A stretch of DNA of 37,864 bases from a bacterium (GCA_030638825.1 DAOWDU010000029.1:1-37864), one strand, 5' to 3'. Positions 17,597 through 27,287 are shown, numbered from the stretch's first letter. Numbers and translations are program-made. The notes: generated by a model not told the origin, from the sequence alone.

Positions 17597-19396
17597 ATGA
17601 ACTTTATAAAAAATATAAATATTATCAGGAGGAATGAATCAGCGGTTTTTAGATTAAAACTGTTTTTTTGTATTGCGTTATTTTTTGTAATATTATTTTC
17701 TGTAACCTTGTTTACAAAAATTACTAAAGCAAACGAGCTTGGAGAAAGCCAGAATTTTTTAATTGATTCTTCTTATGATTACAATAGCCGTTCAAATATA
17801 GAAGCAACTTTAAAAAATGTCAGCGCGAACGCGTATTTTTATGTGGAAGACGATTATTATAATAGTTTATCCAGCAGTTCTAAAATAGGATTTAATGTGG
17901 ATTTGAATTCGTTGGCAACAAGTTTTGATAGTGTAATATATCCAAAAACGAGAGAGATTTTTGGATACGAATGGAGTCCTGGAATTGATAATGATAGTCA
18001 AATTACTATTTTATTCACAAAAACGAAAGAAACTGTCGGCGGTTATTTTAATCCAAATGACGAATATAAAAAAGAGAATATTTCTGGCGGAAAAAGCAAT
18101 GAAAGAGAAATGGTTTATTTGAACGCGGCTTTTATGGACGATCAAAGAATTGAGAGTTTTCTCGCGCACGAATTTCAGCATATGATTACCTGGAACCATA
18201 AAACGAGACTAAGAGGAATTAATGATGATGTTTGGTTAAATGAAGGAAGGTCTGAATATGTTTCTACGGCAATTGGCTACGACGATAATTATCCAAATAG
18301 CAATCTCAAAGCGAGAGTTAATAATTTCTTAAAGAATCAAACAGATTCTCTTGTTGAATGGAAAAATGAAATCATTGATTATTCTTCAGTTAATTTATTC
18401 TCGCAATATTTGGCTGATCGTTTTGGAAAAGCGATTTTTAAATTAATGGTTAGCAATAACAAGACTGGAATAGAAAGCGTGAATAACGCCTTAATTAATT
18501 TGAATCGTCCGAATATAGATTTTAGAGATATTTTTACGGACTGGACAATCACAAATTACCTGAACGATAAGACGCTATCAGCTGGCAATAGATATGGCTA
18601 TTTTAATCCAAATCTTTCCTATCAAAATTTCCATTTTAGTCCGACAAAAAGTTATGAGGTGGATGATTTCCTGAAAGTAAATTTTACTTCTTCCATAAAA
18701 GATTGGAGCTGCGAATATTATGAGTTTAAAGCTAGTGGAAATAATTATCGGAAAAATATTCTTGAAATTAATTTTGACGGAGATAATCCAGGATTTTTTT
18801 CGGTCCCTTATATTGTTTTTTACAACGACGGAGCAAAGAAAGTAAATTATCTTGATTTAAATAAAAATCAGGACGCAAGATTAACAATGGCTGATTTTGG
18901 AATAAATATTTCTTCCGTACTGCTAATTCCAAGCAGTCAAAAACAAACTTCCAATAATGGAAACGACGCTAAAAGTTATTCCTTTTCAATTTTTGCCGAA
19001 ACAGTGGAAAACAAAACGCAATCCAATGGATCTATTTTGAAATCCATAAAAAGCCCCAAAATTTATTCTATTGAAAATAATAAGAAAAGATGGATTGTAG
19101 ATATTAACGCCTTTGTTTCAAATGGATATAAATGGGAGAATGTTGTCCTGGTTTTAGAAAGTGAGTTAGAAACATTTAAAGCTGGAGAGAATATTTATGC
19201 CGCAAATTTAAATCTAAAACAAGATGGCAGCTTGATAAGGGGAAGCGGTTACATGGTTTATTTAATTGAAAATGGAAATAAAAGATGGATAACATCGGAA
19301 AAAGTTTTCGTTGCTCTTGGATATGATTGGAATAATATAATTTCAGTTTCAGACGGAGAGTTAAATTTGTATTCTGACAGCGGAGATATAAAATAA
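17597..19396 (+). CDS. Secreted M30 (hyicolysin)-like zinc metallopeptidase with two C-terminal ~57-aa repeat modules (ORF track start 17546)
   Basis: N-terminal hydrophobic signal; 'AHEFQHMITW...VWLNEGRSEYVS' (HExxH + downstream E); C-terminal 'GSILKSIKSPKIYSIENNKKRWIVDINAFVSNGYKWENVVLV...'. Confidence 0.8.
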   Translation: MNFIKNINIIRRNESAVFRLKLFFCIALFFVILFSVTLFTKITKANELGESQNFLIDSSYDYNSRSNIEATLKNVSANAYFYVEDDYYNSLSSSSKIGFNVDLNSLATSFDSVIYPKTREIFGYEWSPGIDNDSQITILFTKTKETVGGYFNPNDEYKKENISGGKSNEREMVYLNAAFMDDQRIESFLAHEFQHMITWNHKTRLRGINDDVWLNEGRSEYVSTAIGYDDNYPNSNLKARVNNFLKNQTDSLVEWKNEIIDYSSVNLFSQYLADRFGKAIFKLMVSNNKTGIESVNNALINLNRPNIDFRDIFTDWTITNYLNDKTLSAGNRYGYFNPNLSYQNFHFSPTKSYEVDDFLKVNFTSSIKDWSCEYYEFKASGNNYRKNILEINFDGDNPGFFSVPYIVFYNDGAKKVNYLDLNKNQDARLTMADFGINISSVLLIPSSQKQTSNNGNDAKSYSFSIFAETVENKTQSNGSILKSIKSPKIYSIENNKKRWIVDINAFVSNGYKWENVVLVLESELETFKAGENIYAANLNLKQDGSLIRGSGYMVYLIENGNKRWITSEKVFVALGYDWNNIISVSDGELNLYSDSGDIK

Positions 19397-19430
19397 AAAT
19401 TAATTATTAAATAAATTTTAGAACTTCATT

Positions 19431-19778
19431 ATGAAGAAAACTTTTAAAAAGGCGGCTGTTTTATTTTACAGCGTAGCAATCATAACTATTTTCTGCGTAA
19501 ATAGCGTTATTGCTCAGGTTTCTGTTAATATAGATAATCCAATAAACGCAAATGATTTTACGAAAATCATTGAGAATACTTTGTTGTGGGTTTTAGGCGT
19601 TGCCGGATCAATAGCTCTGCTTGCCTTTATAGCTGGAGGAGTTATGTATATGATGTCAGCTGGCGACGAGCAAAAAATCACTACGGCTAAAAAGATTTTT
19701 AATTTTACCATAATCGGGCTAATTTTAATTCTTTTGTCGTATTCAATAATTGTAATCACGACTAATATTCTTACCTAA
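19431..19778 (+). CDS. VirB2/TrbC-like pilin or small two-TM membrane protein
   Basis: 115 aa with signal peptide, 'FIAGGVMYMMSAGDEQKITTAKKIFNFTIIGLILILLSYSIIV'. Confidence 0.7.
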   Translation: MKKTFKKAAVLFYSVAIITIFCVNSVIAQVSVNIDNPINANDFTKIIENTLLWVLGVAGSIALLAFIAGGVMYMMSAGDEQKITTAKKIFNFTIIGLILILLSYSIIVITTNILT

Positions 19779-19808
19779 ACCTCTAAATTTATACAAAATC
19801 ATTTTAAG

Positions 19809-22800
19809 ATGAAAGATATAGTAAAAGTAAAAAAAAATTATAGAATAAGAACTGTTATTTTAGTTTTAATGGTATTTTTTAATTGTCCCTTTATTTTCTG
19901 CCAGGCAGTTAATAATTTAGATATTCCAAAAATAATTTATAGATCGCAATGGGGAGCGAATGAAGCGAAAGTTGTTTCGCCAGCGCAATATGCCAGGACA
20001 GATAAATTTATTATTCATCACACCGCCAGTTCAAAATTGGTTCCGGATTCAGACGGCAGCGGCGAATATAAAAATATGGTCAATAACATATTTTTATATC
20101 ATATCAACGGACGAGGATGGAATGATATCGGCTATAATTATTTAATTGATCCAAACGGAAATATTTACGAAGGAAGAAACGGCGGAAATAGAGTTGTCGG
20201 CGTGCATGCAGGCAGTTATAATACGGGCAGTATCGGAATTTCGGTTTTAGGAACTTATGGCGGGACAGTAAAAAACGAACATATTTCCCACCCGCTCACT
20301 TCCAAAATTATAAAATCGCTGGAAAAATTAATTGGCTGGGTAGCGGCAAATAATAGCATAAGCTTAAATAAAATCATTGGCCAAAATTCCAAAGGCAAAA
20401 ATCTTGACGGCGTTGTCGGTCATCGCGATGTCGGAGCGACCAATTGTCCCGGGGACGAGTTGTATCAAAAATTAGGCAGCATTCAAAATAATGCTATCAC
20501 TTACGCTAATATATATAAAAACTACGCGTACCAAATCGGCGGAGACAAGGCTGTTTATATTCTCGCAGACGGTTTTAAAATAAAATTCAATTCCGCCAAA
20601 GAATTGCCAGGCGCGTATCAAGACAATATTATTAAGCCGATCTCTACAACTCAGCTGGAAATGTATAAATATAAAAACATCATCATTTACCCAGATGGAA
20701 GCTTGTTGCAAAAATTTGACGAGCCAACCGTTTACTATTTAGAGAATGGCAAGAAAAGAGCAATGAGCATGAGTGGCGCAGATTTTGTGAAAATGGGATT
20801 TAAGACCGCAGATTTAAAAAATGTTTTTGAGAGCGATTTAAAAATATATGATGACGGCGCGATCATAAAATATGGGACAGACGGAAGTTTATTGAGCGCT
20901 AAAAACGGCACTGTTTATTTTATAGAAAAGGGACAGAAAAGGAAATTTACCTCAGCGCAGCTTTTTGAATATTTAAATTACAAATGGGAAGATGTTAAGG
21001 AAAGTTCAGAAATAGATTTTTACTTAGAAGAATTGGATATGATTTATCCTGATGGAGTTTTAGTTAAAAGCGTCAGAAATAATACGGTGTATCTAGTTGA
21101 AAATAAACAGAGAAGAGAAATAACTTCAGGTGTTTTATTTAAGACTTTAAATTACGAATGGGAAAATGTGCTTTCAATATCTGAAGACGAGATGGATCAT
21201 TTTCCAGTCGGCGCGAAAATGGTTTATCCTGATGGAGTTTTGGTAAAAGATGATGATTTCCCAGCGGTTTATTTAATTAAAAATGGCAAAAGAAAAGAAT
21301 TTACTTCACTGGCTTTGTTTGAAAAATTGGGATATAAATGGAGCGATATAATTTCTATTAAGGCGGAGGAAATGAGCAATCATCCAATGGATGGCAATGT
21401 CTTATATCCCAATGGAATATTGATTAGGTCCGCAGATTACCCCGATATTTATTTGTTGGAAAATAGTAAAAAGAGAAAAGTGACTTCTCTAAAATTATTT
21501 GAAAAATTAGGATATAACTGGGACAATGTCACTGTTCTTAATTCCGATGAATTCAAAGATTATCCTGACGGAAAAAATTTGATTTATCCTGATGGAACAC
21601 TAATCAGAAGAAAAGGCTACCCTGTTGTTTATAAAATAGAAAATGGAACAAAAAAAAGATTTACCTCGCTTGCTTTATTTGAAGCGACAAAAAGCGATTG
21701 GGCAGCCGTTCTTGATTTGAACAAAGAAGAATTTATGGCTTATCCTGACGGCGGAATTTTGAAATATCCAGAGGGAACTTTAATTAGGCAAATTGGCGGT
21801 GATAAAATTTATGTAATGAAAAACGGTAATGCTGAATGGATAAAATCTATGGAAGAATTCTTGGCGGCTAAATATAAATTATCTAGTGTTCTTGAAATTA
21901 CCGCTGAAGAAATGAGCTTGTATATTAATGTTGAAAAGAAGGAAATAAAAAATAATGACAGCGCTAATAATTCTAAGGAAGATGATAATGCAAATAATAA
22001 TACCGAGGATACGAACGACGAACCTTTGATGAGAGTGTCTATTTATGCAACGACAAGCGAAGATATTGTGATTACAGCTAATGGAGATTATACAGTAAAT
22101 TATTATAATGCTAATAACACAATTTCCAAAACAGAAGATAAATTTTCAGGAGAACAAACAGCTGTTTCTTATTTTGATTCCGCGGACTATTTAAAATTTA
22201 TTCCAGCAACTGAAAATGTGATTTTAGAAGTTTTGTCTTACGAAGATCTCTCCTGGAATAAAGAAGTTAATGACAATAAATTCAGAGGAAATATTGAAAT
22301 TAAATATTCTGGTACCTCTGATAAATTATGGGTTATCAATGAATTATTATTGGAGGATTACGCTAAGGGAATTTCTGAAGCGGCGGATAGCAGTTCAGAA
22401 GAATATTTGAAAGCTTTTTCAGTAATTGCGCGGACTTACGCAATGTCTTATCTTGAAAAAGGAGGCAAGCATATTGGCGAACCATTTTATTTAAAAAACA
22501 GCCGTAATGGCAACGGCAATGATCAGCATTATAAGGGGTATAATTTTGAAATGAGAGCGCCGCAAATTGTTGCGGCTAATAAATCAACTACTGGCTATAT
22601 TATAAATTACAAAGGCAATCCGATTGTCGCGGCGTACTCTTCCGATTCTAGCGGCGTGACGAAAAGCGGCTGTGAAGCATTAAGCTTAAGCTATTGCGGT
22701 AATGATTACGCTTATCTTGGCGGCGGGGTAGCAGATCCAGAAAACACAAAGCATAATCCCGCTAAAATTGCCGCTAGCCACGGCGCTGGCGTGAGCGCCG

Positions 22801-22892
22801 TCGGCGCATACCAAATGGCTGTTAATGGAAGTGGCTGGCAAGAAATTATTAAGCATTATTATTTAGGAGTTGAGGTGGAGAAATATTATTAA
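19809..22892 (+). CDS. PGRP/amidase_2 N-acetylmuramoyl-L-alanine amidase + ~8 tandem repeat modules + C-terminal SpoIID/LytB domain
   Basis: 'IIHHTASS...DIGYNYLIDPNGNIYEGRNG...GVHAGSYNTGSIGISVLGTYG...GHRDVGATNCPGDELY' amidase; repeats about 20529-21945; 'LLEDYAKGISEAADSSSEEYLKAFSVIARTYAMSYLEKGGKH...YKGYNFE...' SpoIID. Confidence 0.9.
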   Translation: MKDIVKVKKNYRIRTVILVLMVFFNCPFIFCQAVNNLDIPKIIYRSQWGANEAKVVSPAQYARTDKFIIHHTASSKLVPDSDGSGEYKNMVNNIFLYHINGRGWNDIGYNYLIDPNGNIYEGRNGGNRVVGVHAGSYNTGSIGISVLGTYGGTVKNEHISHPLTSKIIKSLEKLIGWVAANNSISLNKIIGQNSKGKNLDGVVGHRDVGATNCPGDELYQKLGSIQNNAITYANIYKNYAYQIGGDKAVYILADGFKIKFNSAKELPGAYQDNIIKPISTTQLEMYKYKNIIIYPDGSLLQKFDEPTVYYLENGKKRAMSMSGADFVKMGFKTADLKNVFESDLKIYDDGAIIKYGTDGSLLSAKNGTVYFIEKGQKRKFTSAQLFEYLNYKWEDVKESSEIDFYLEELDMIYPDGVLVKSVRNNTVYLVENKQRREITSGVLFKTLNYEWENVLSISEDEMDHFPVGAKMVYPDGVLVKDDDFPAVYLIKNGKRKEFTSLALFEKLGYKWSDIISIKAEEMSNHPMDGNVLYPNGILIRSADYPDIYLLENSKKRKVTSLKLFEKLGYNWDNVTVLNSDEFKDYPDGKNLIYPDGTLIRRKGYPVVYKIENGTKKRFTSLALFEATKSDWAAVLDLNKEEFMAYPDGGILKYPEGTLIRQIGGDKIYVMKNGNAEWIKSMEEFLAAKYKLSSVLEITAEEMSLYINVEKKEIKNNDSANNSKEDDNANNNTEDTNDEPLMRVSIYATTSEDIVITANGDYTVNYYNANNTISKTEDKFSGEQTAVSYFDSADYLKFIPATENVILEVLSYEDLSWNKEVNDNKFRGNIEIKYSGTSDKLWVINELLLEDYAKGISEAADSSSEEYLKAFSVIARTYAMSYLEKGGKHIGEPFYLKNSRNGNGNDQHYKGYNFEMRAPQIVAANKSTTGYIINYKGNPIVAAYSSDSSGVTKSGCEALSLSYCGNDYAYLGGGVADPENTKHNPAKIAASHGAGVSAVGAYQMAVNGSGWQEIIKHYYLGVEVEKYY

Positions 22893-22909
22893 GATAATTG
22901 TTTCAAAAA

Positions 22910-23048
22910 TGTCATTGCGAGGAGTAAAATTATCCGTAGGATAATTGAGCGACGAAGCAATCCCGTAACTATGCACGATGAATTTAATCACGGGATTGCT
23001 TCGTCGCCATTTCATTCGCTACGCTCATTCAGGCTCCTCGCAATGACA
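22910..23048. repeat. Palindromic element, TGTCATTGCGAGGAG family, copy 1 (orientation opposite to copies 2 and 3)
   Basis: 139 bp, tgtcattgcgaggag...aagcaatcccgt...acgggattgctt...ctcctcgcaatgaca. Confidence 0.9.
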
Positions 23049-23065
23049 GCTTTAAACTATCTCCT

Positions 23066-23827
23066 ATGTCCGAACAAATAAAAATCTTAGGCGTAAAAAT
23101 AGATAAAATTAATAATCAAAAAATTCTTGATAAAGTTGAAGGTTTTTTGTTATCTAATAAGCAAAATTATATCGTCACCTTAAATTCTGAAATAATTCTG
23201 AAGACGCAAAAAGACGAAGAATATTTTCATATTTTAAATAACGCGGATTTATCTATAACTGACGGAATTGGATTAAAACTTGCTGGCTTAGTAAGTGGTT
23301 GTAATATTGAAAGAATTCCTGGAGCTGATTTAACAAAACAGATTTTACAGATTGCTCAAAATAAAAAACTAAAAATCGCAGTTTTAAATTGGAGAGGGGG
23401 ATTGTCTGAAAAAGAAGATATTGAAAAAGCTTTAATAAAAAAATACCATGGCTTAGAATTTATTATAGAAGATATTGAACGAGATTTTGTGAATTTTACA
23501 GAAACAGAAAGTTTTGTAAACTTACAAAACTTTGAACCAGCTATTTTATTTGTCGCGTTAGGCGCTCCGTATCAGGAAAAATTGATTTATCATAATCTAA
23601 GCAAAATACCATCTGTAAAATTAGCGTTAGGCGTCGGCGGATCTTTTGATTTTATTTCTGGCAAAATCAAACGCGCGCCTTTGCTTTTTCAGAAATTAGG
23701 ATTAGAATGGTTATGGCGGTTAATAATGCAACCAAAAAGATGGAAGCGGATTTATAACGCGGTGATTGTTTTTCCTTGTAAATTTATCAAATGGAAATTT
23801 GTTAATAGAACACCGAGGGTTCCATAG
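23066..23827 (+). CDS. WecB/TagA/CpsF family glycosyltransferase
   Basis: 'VTLNSEIIL', 'NADLSITDGIGLKLAGLVSG...RIPGADL', 'FVALGAPYQEKLI', 'LGVGGSFDFISGKIKRAPLLFQKLGLEWLWRLIMQPKRWKRI'. Confidence 0.93.
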   Translation: MSEQIKILGVKIDKINNQKILDKVEGFLLSNKQNYIVTLNSEIILKTQKDEEYFHILNNADLSITDGIGLKLAGLVSGCNIERIPGADLTKQILQIAQNKKLKIAVLNWRGGLSEKEDIEKALIKKYHGLEFIIEDIERDFVNFTETESFVNLQNFEPAILFVALGAPYQEKLIYHNLSKIPSVKLALGVGGSFDFISGKIKRAPLLFQKLGLEWLWRLIMQPKRWKRIYNAVIVFPCKFIKWKFVNRTPRVP

Positions 23828-23960
23828 TCTCCGCAGAGCTGTGGAACCCAAAATGCAAGTCATTGGATATTCTAAAATTCTATTATATAAAAACTACTTG
23901 CAAATACAGTTCCACAGCCTCACTCCACTGCGGTTCCGTTTCGGACTATGGAACTATCGG
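23813..23960. repeat. Palindromic element, GGTTCCATAGTC family, second locus
   Basis: ccgagggttccatagtctccgcagagctgtggaaccc...atgcaagt...acttgcaaatacagttccacagcc...ggactatggaactatcgg. Confidence 0.85.
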
Positions 23961-24067
23961 AGTTGATGAATTGATTAGCGAGTCTGACGAATTGCGTGGA
24001 GAAGCTTATGAGATTTTTTTGGAGAAGTTTCGTTCTATAAAAAAATAATTAGAAACAGAAAACATTG

Positions 24068-24167
24068 ACTTACAACACAGACGAACACAGATAATATAAA
24101 AAATCGTCAACATAATCAGTGTTCATCAGTGCCTTTAGTCAGTGTTTATCAGTGTGCTATTAATATA
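24068..24167. repeat. CTGTGTTTGTCTGTG-type repeat, copy 1
   Basis: cacagacgaacacagat ... atcagtgttcatcagtgcctttagtcagtgtttatcagtgtgctatta. Confidence 0.8.
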
Positions 24168-24179
24168 TTAAAATTTTCT

Positions 24180-25694
24180 ATGTCAAAAAAAATACGGACA
24201 AGATTTGCGCCAAGTCCTACTGGAGCGCTTCATGTGGGAAGTTTAAGAACAGCGCTTTATAATTATCTTTTTGCCAAGCATAATAAAGGCGATTTTATAT
24301 TGAGAATTGAAGATACAGATAAGGCAAGATTTGTGGAAGGATCTATAGAAAATTTAGTGAAGATATTGAATTTAACAGGGTTGAAATATAATGAAGGTGT
24401 GTTCGCAGATAATGATGTAAAAATCGTTCAGAGAGGCGATTTTGGGCCGTATGTGCAGTCAGAAAGGTTAGAAATATATAGAAAATATGTTGATGAACTG
24501 ATAAAAAATGATTATGCGTATTTTTGCTTTTGCAGTCAAGAACGGCTGGAAGAAATGAGGAAAGATCAGCAAGCGAAAAAAACAGCGCCGATGTATGATG
24601 GGAGGTGTAGGGGATTAAGTAAGATAGAAGTTGAGAATTTGTTGGATAAAAAAACACCTTATGTGATCAGACTAAAAACTCCGAAAGAAGGCTTTACAGA
24701 ATTTAATGATTTGATTTATGGAAAAATAAAAATAGAAAATAAAATAATAGACGATCAGGTTCTGATAAAATCAGACGGCTATCCAACATATCATTTGGCG
24801 AATGTTGTTGACGATCACTTAATGGAAATTTCTCATATTATCCGCGGCGAAGAGTGGCTGCCATCAACACCGAAGCATATTTTATTATACAAAGCATTCG
24901 GCTGGGAAATTCCTGAATTCGCGCATTTGCCGCTTTTACTAAATCCCAATAAAAGCAAATTAAGCAAGCGCCAAGGCGATGTCGCTGTGGAAGATTATTT
25001 GGAAAAAGGATATTTACCAGAAGCTCTCTTAAATTTTATTTTATTCCTTGGCTGGAATCCAAAAACAGAAGAAGAAATTTTTTCTTTAGAGGAAATGATA
25101 AAACGATTTGATTTGCCTGGAGTAAATAAAACTGGCGCGATTTTTAATACGGAAAAATTGGATTGGATAAATGGAGCGTATATTCGGGAGATGGATTTGG
25201 GGGAGCTTACTAAACTATGCGTGCCATATTTAAAAAAGGCAGGAATTTCGGAACTAAGTTCTGGGTACCCAGAACTTAGTTCCGAAACACAATTTGATTA
25301 TTTGAAGAAAGTTATTTCGCTTGAGCAGGAACGGATGAAAAAAATAAGTGAAATAGGGGAGTTGGTAAAATTTATTTTTGTTGATAAATTGGAATATAAT
25401 AAAGAGTTGTTGATTTGGAAGAAGATGAGTTTTGAGGAGGTGAGGAATAATTTAAAATTAGTTTATAATGAATTAGAGAAAATAGAAGAAGATAATTTTA
25501 CTAAAAATAACTTAGAAAAAGTTTTGAGAGATTTGATGGAGCGAGAGGGGATTAAAGCGGGGGAATTGTTATGGCCTTTGCGAGTTGCTTTGACTGGGTT
25601 GAAAGGTTCGCCAGGGCCGTTTGAAGTGGGGAAGGTTTTGGGGAAGGAGAGAGTTTTGGGGAGAATTAGATTTGCTGTTAAGTTGTTGGAATAA
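24180..25694 (+). CDS. gltX: Glutamyl-tRNA synthetase (ORF track start 24129)
   Basis: 'RTRFAPSPTGALHVGSLRTALYNYLFAKH', 'LRIEDTDKARFVEGS', 'NKSKLSKRQGDVAV'. Confidence 0.95.
   Translation: MSKKIRTRFAPSPTGALHVGSLRTALYNYLFAKHNKGDFILRIEDTDKARFVEGSIENLVKILNLTGLKYNEGVFADNDVKIVQRGDFGPYVQSERLEIYRKYVDELIKNDYAYFCFCSQERLEEMRKDQQAKKTAPMYDGRCRGLSKIEVENLLDKKTPYVIRLKTPKEGFTEFNDLIYGKIKIENKIIDDQVLIKSDGYPTYHLANVVDDHLMEISHIIRGEEWLPSTPKHILLYKAFGWEIPEFAHLPLLLNPNKSKLSKRQGDVAVEDYLEKGYLPEALLNFILFLGWNPKTEEEIFSLEEMIKRFDLPGVNKTGAIFNTEKLDWINGAYIREMDLGELTKLCVPYLKKAGISELSSGYPELSSETQFDYLKKVISLEQERMKKISEIGELVKFIFVDKLEYNKELLIWKKMSFEEVRNNLKLVYNELEKIEEDNFTKNNLEKVLRDLMEREGIKAGELLWPLRVALTGLKGSPGPFEVGKVLGKERVLGRIRFAVKLLE
25246..25287. 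repeat. Perfect 42-bp palindrome inside gltX coding sequence
   Basis: tttcggaactaagttctgggtacccagaacttagttccgaaa equals its own reverse complement; translated in frame as ISELSSGYPELSSET. Confidence 0.97.
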
Positions 25695-25771
25695 AATCTG
25701 TGTTTGTCTGTGTGCTATTAAATAATTAGACACAGAAAAACACAGACTAAAGGCACAGACAAACACAGATA
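25692..25771. repeat. CTGTGTTTGTCTGTG-type repeat, copy 2 (inverted-repeat arrangement)
   Basis: aatctgtgtttgtctgtgtgctatta ... gacacagaaaaacacagactaaaggcacagacaaacacagat. Confidence 0.85.
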
Positions 25772-25845
25772 CGAACTTTTATTATTGAACAAATTTCTAA
25801 AATATACTATAATAAAATTAGTTTAAATAAAAGTTTTATTTTAAA

Positions 25846-27180
25846 ATGCTCACAATCAAACACAAAAAACTAATCATCACATTCTTTATAGCGTCTTTTA
25901 TCTTGACGCCGTTTTTTGGTGTGAATACAAAACAGACCAGCGCTGATTTAGTAGATGAAATAGAAGATCAAATTGAAGAAAAAAATGATAAAATAAAAAA
26001 TCTGGAAAATCAGGCGGAGGAATATAAGGATGTTATTTATGATCTTAGAGTAAAAGAACAAAGTTTGGAAAATGAGATTGAACTTTTTGACGCGCAAATC
26101 GCGCAGTTGGATCTTGAAATAGAAGCAACCCAAATGCAAATAGATCGGGCGAATTTGGAAATAAATAATTTGCTGCTTAGAATTCAAATTAAGGAAGACG
26201 AAATAGAAGATCAGAAAGATGTGTTAAAAAAAATAATTAGAGAATTGAATGATTACGACAAAGAGTCAATGCTGGAAATTATTTTGAAAAGCGAAGAGTT
26301 TTCTGACTTTCTAAATCAAATTGAATATACCAATACTGTCGGAGAGAAAATAAAAGGAGTGCTTGATGATTTAAAAAATATAAAAAGCGAACTTGAAGAA
26401 GAGAAAAAAGAACTGCAAGACAATAAATTAAAACTTGAAGAATTAAGCGCGGAACTTTTGAATAAAAAAGAAATCGCGGACGCGCAAAAAACAGCGAAAG
26501 AAGTTTTGCTCAAGGAGACAAGAGGAAAAGAATATAGATTTCAGGATTTATTATTTGGTGTCAGGAATCAGAGAAAAACAATCTTGGGGGATATCAATAA
26601 ATTAAAGCGCGACAAAAAAGCGGAAATTGCGAGAATTACAGCAGTGTCAGAAAGGCCATCAGAGAATCTTGCTTCCACAAAATGGTATTTTTCCCAAAAT
26701 GATCCGCGATGGAAAAATATGACCATCGGATTTTCAAATTCAACCGTTGACGATTATGGATGCGCGATTTCGTCCGTGGCGATGGTTTTCAAATATTATG
26801 GCATAGGTATAGACCCCGGCCGTTTAGCAAAACAGCCGATCTATTATCGCGATTTAATTTACTGGCCGAATCAATGGAGATTTCTTGATTTGGTTAAAAA
26901 AACAGGACATAAATCAGGCGGATTAACTAACGCTGACTGGAATCTAATAGATCGTGAAATTGCCAGCGGCCATCCTGTGATTGTGTTTATTAGGACCCGC
27001 GGAAGCGCTGGACACTATGTTGTGATTCATAGCAAGGATTCCAAAGGCTATATCGTTCACGATCCCGTTATGTGGAACGGTCAAAGCGGCGCGAATATTT
27101 ATCTTTCCACAACCAAAAAATATCTATCATCAATTTACGGAACAAGCACAGTTGTTGACCAGATGATTATTTATCATTAA
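25846..27180 (+). CDS. Secreted coiled-coil protein with C-terminal C39-like peptidase domain
   Basis: N-terminal signal, long CwlO/EnvC/PcsB-like coiled coil, then 'FSQNDPRWKNMTIG...DYGCAISSVAMVFKYYG...ASGHPVIVFI...GHYVVIHSKDSKGYIVHDP'. Confidence 0.85.
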   Translation: MLTIKHKKLIITFFIASFILTPFFGVNTKQTSADLVDEIEDQIEEKNDKIKNLENQAEEYKDVIYDLRVKEQSLENEIELFDAQIAQLDLEIEATQMQIDRANLEINNLLLRIQIKEDEIEDQKDVLKKIIRELNDYDKESMLEIILKSEEFSDFLNQIEYTNTVGEKIKGVLDDLKNIKSELEEEKKELQDNKLKLEELSAELLNKKEIADAQKTAKEVLLKETRGKEYRFQDLLFGVRNQRKTILGDINKLKRDKKAEIARITAVSERPSENLASTKWYFSQNDPRWKNMTIGFSNSTVDDYGCAISSVAMVFKYYGIGIDPGRLAKQPIYYRDLIYWPNQWRFLDLVKKTGHKSGGLTNADWNLIDREIASGHPVIVFIRTRGSAGHYVVIHSKDSKGYIVHDPVMWNGQSGANIYLSTTKKYLSSIYGTSTVVDQMIIYH

Positions 27181-27287
27181 AATATATAAAAGGAGGGAGA
27201 TAGAATGAAAGTTGTTTTTCTTTGTGTTATAAAAATTCTCTTTCAATGTCGTAAAAGCTACCTTGTGCGACATTGTAACAATCTTTT

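Noticed and set aside
24068-25771. CRISPR-like short repeats (CTGTG-rich units)
   Set aside because: Units are not regularly spaced by unique spacers, no cas genes are present, and copies lie at separate intergenic sites; treated as a dispersed repeat family.
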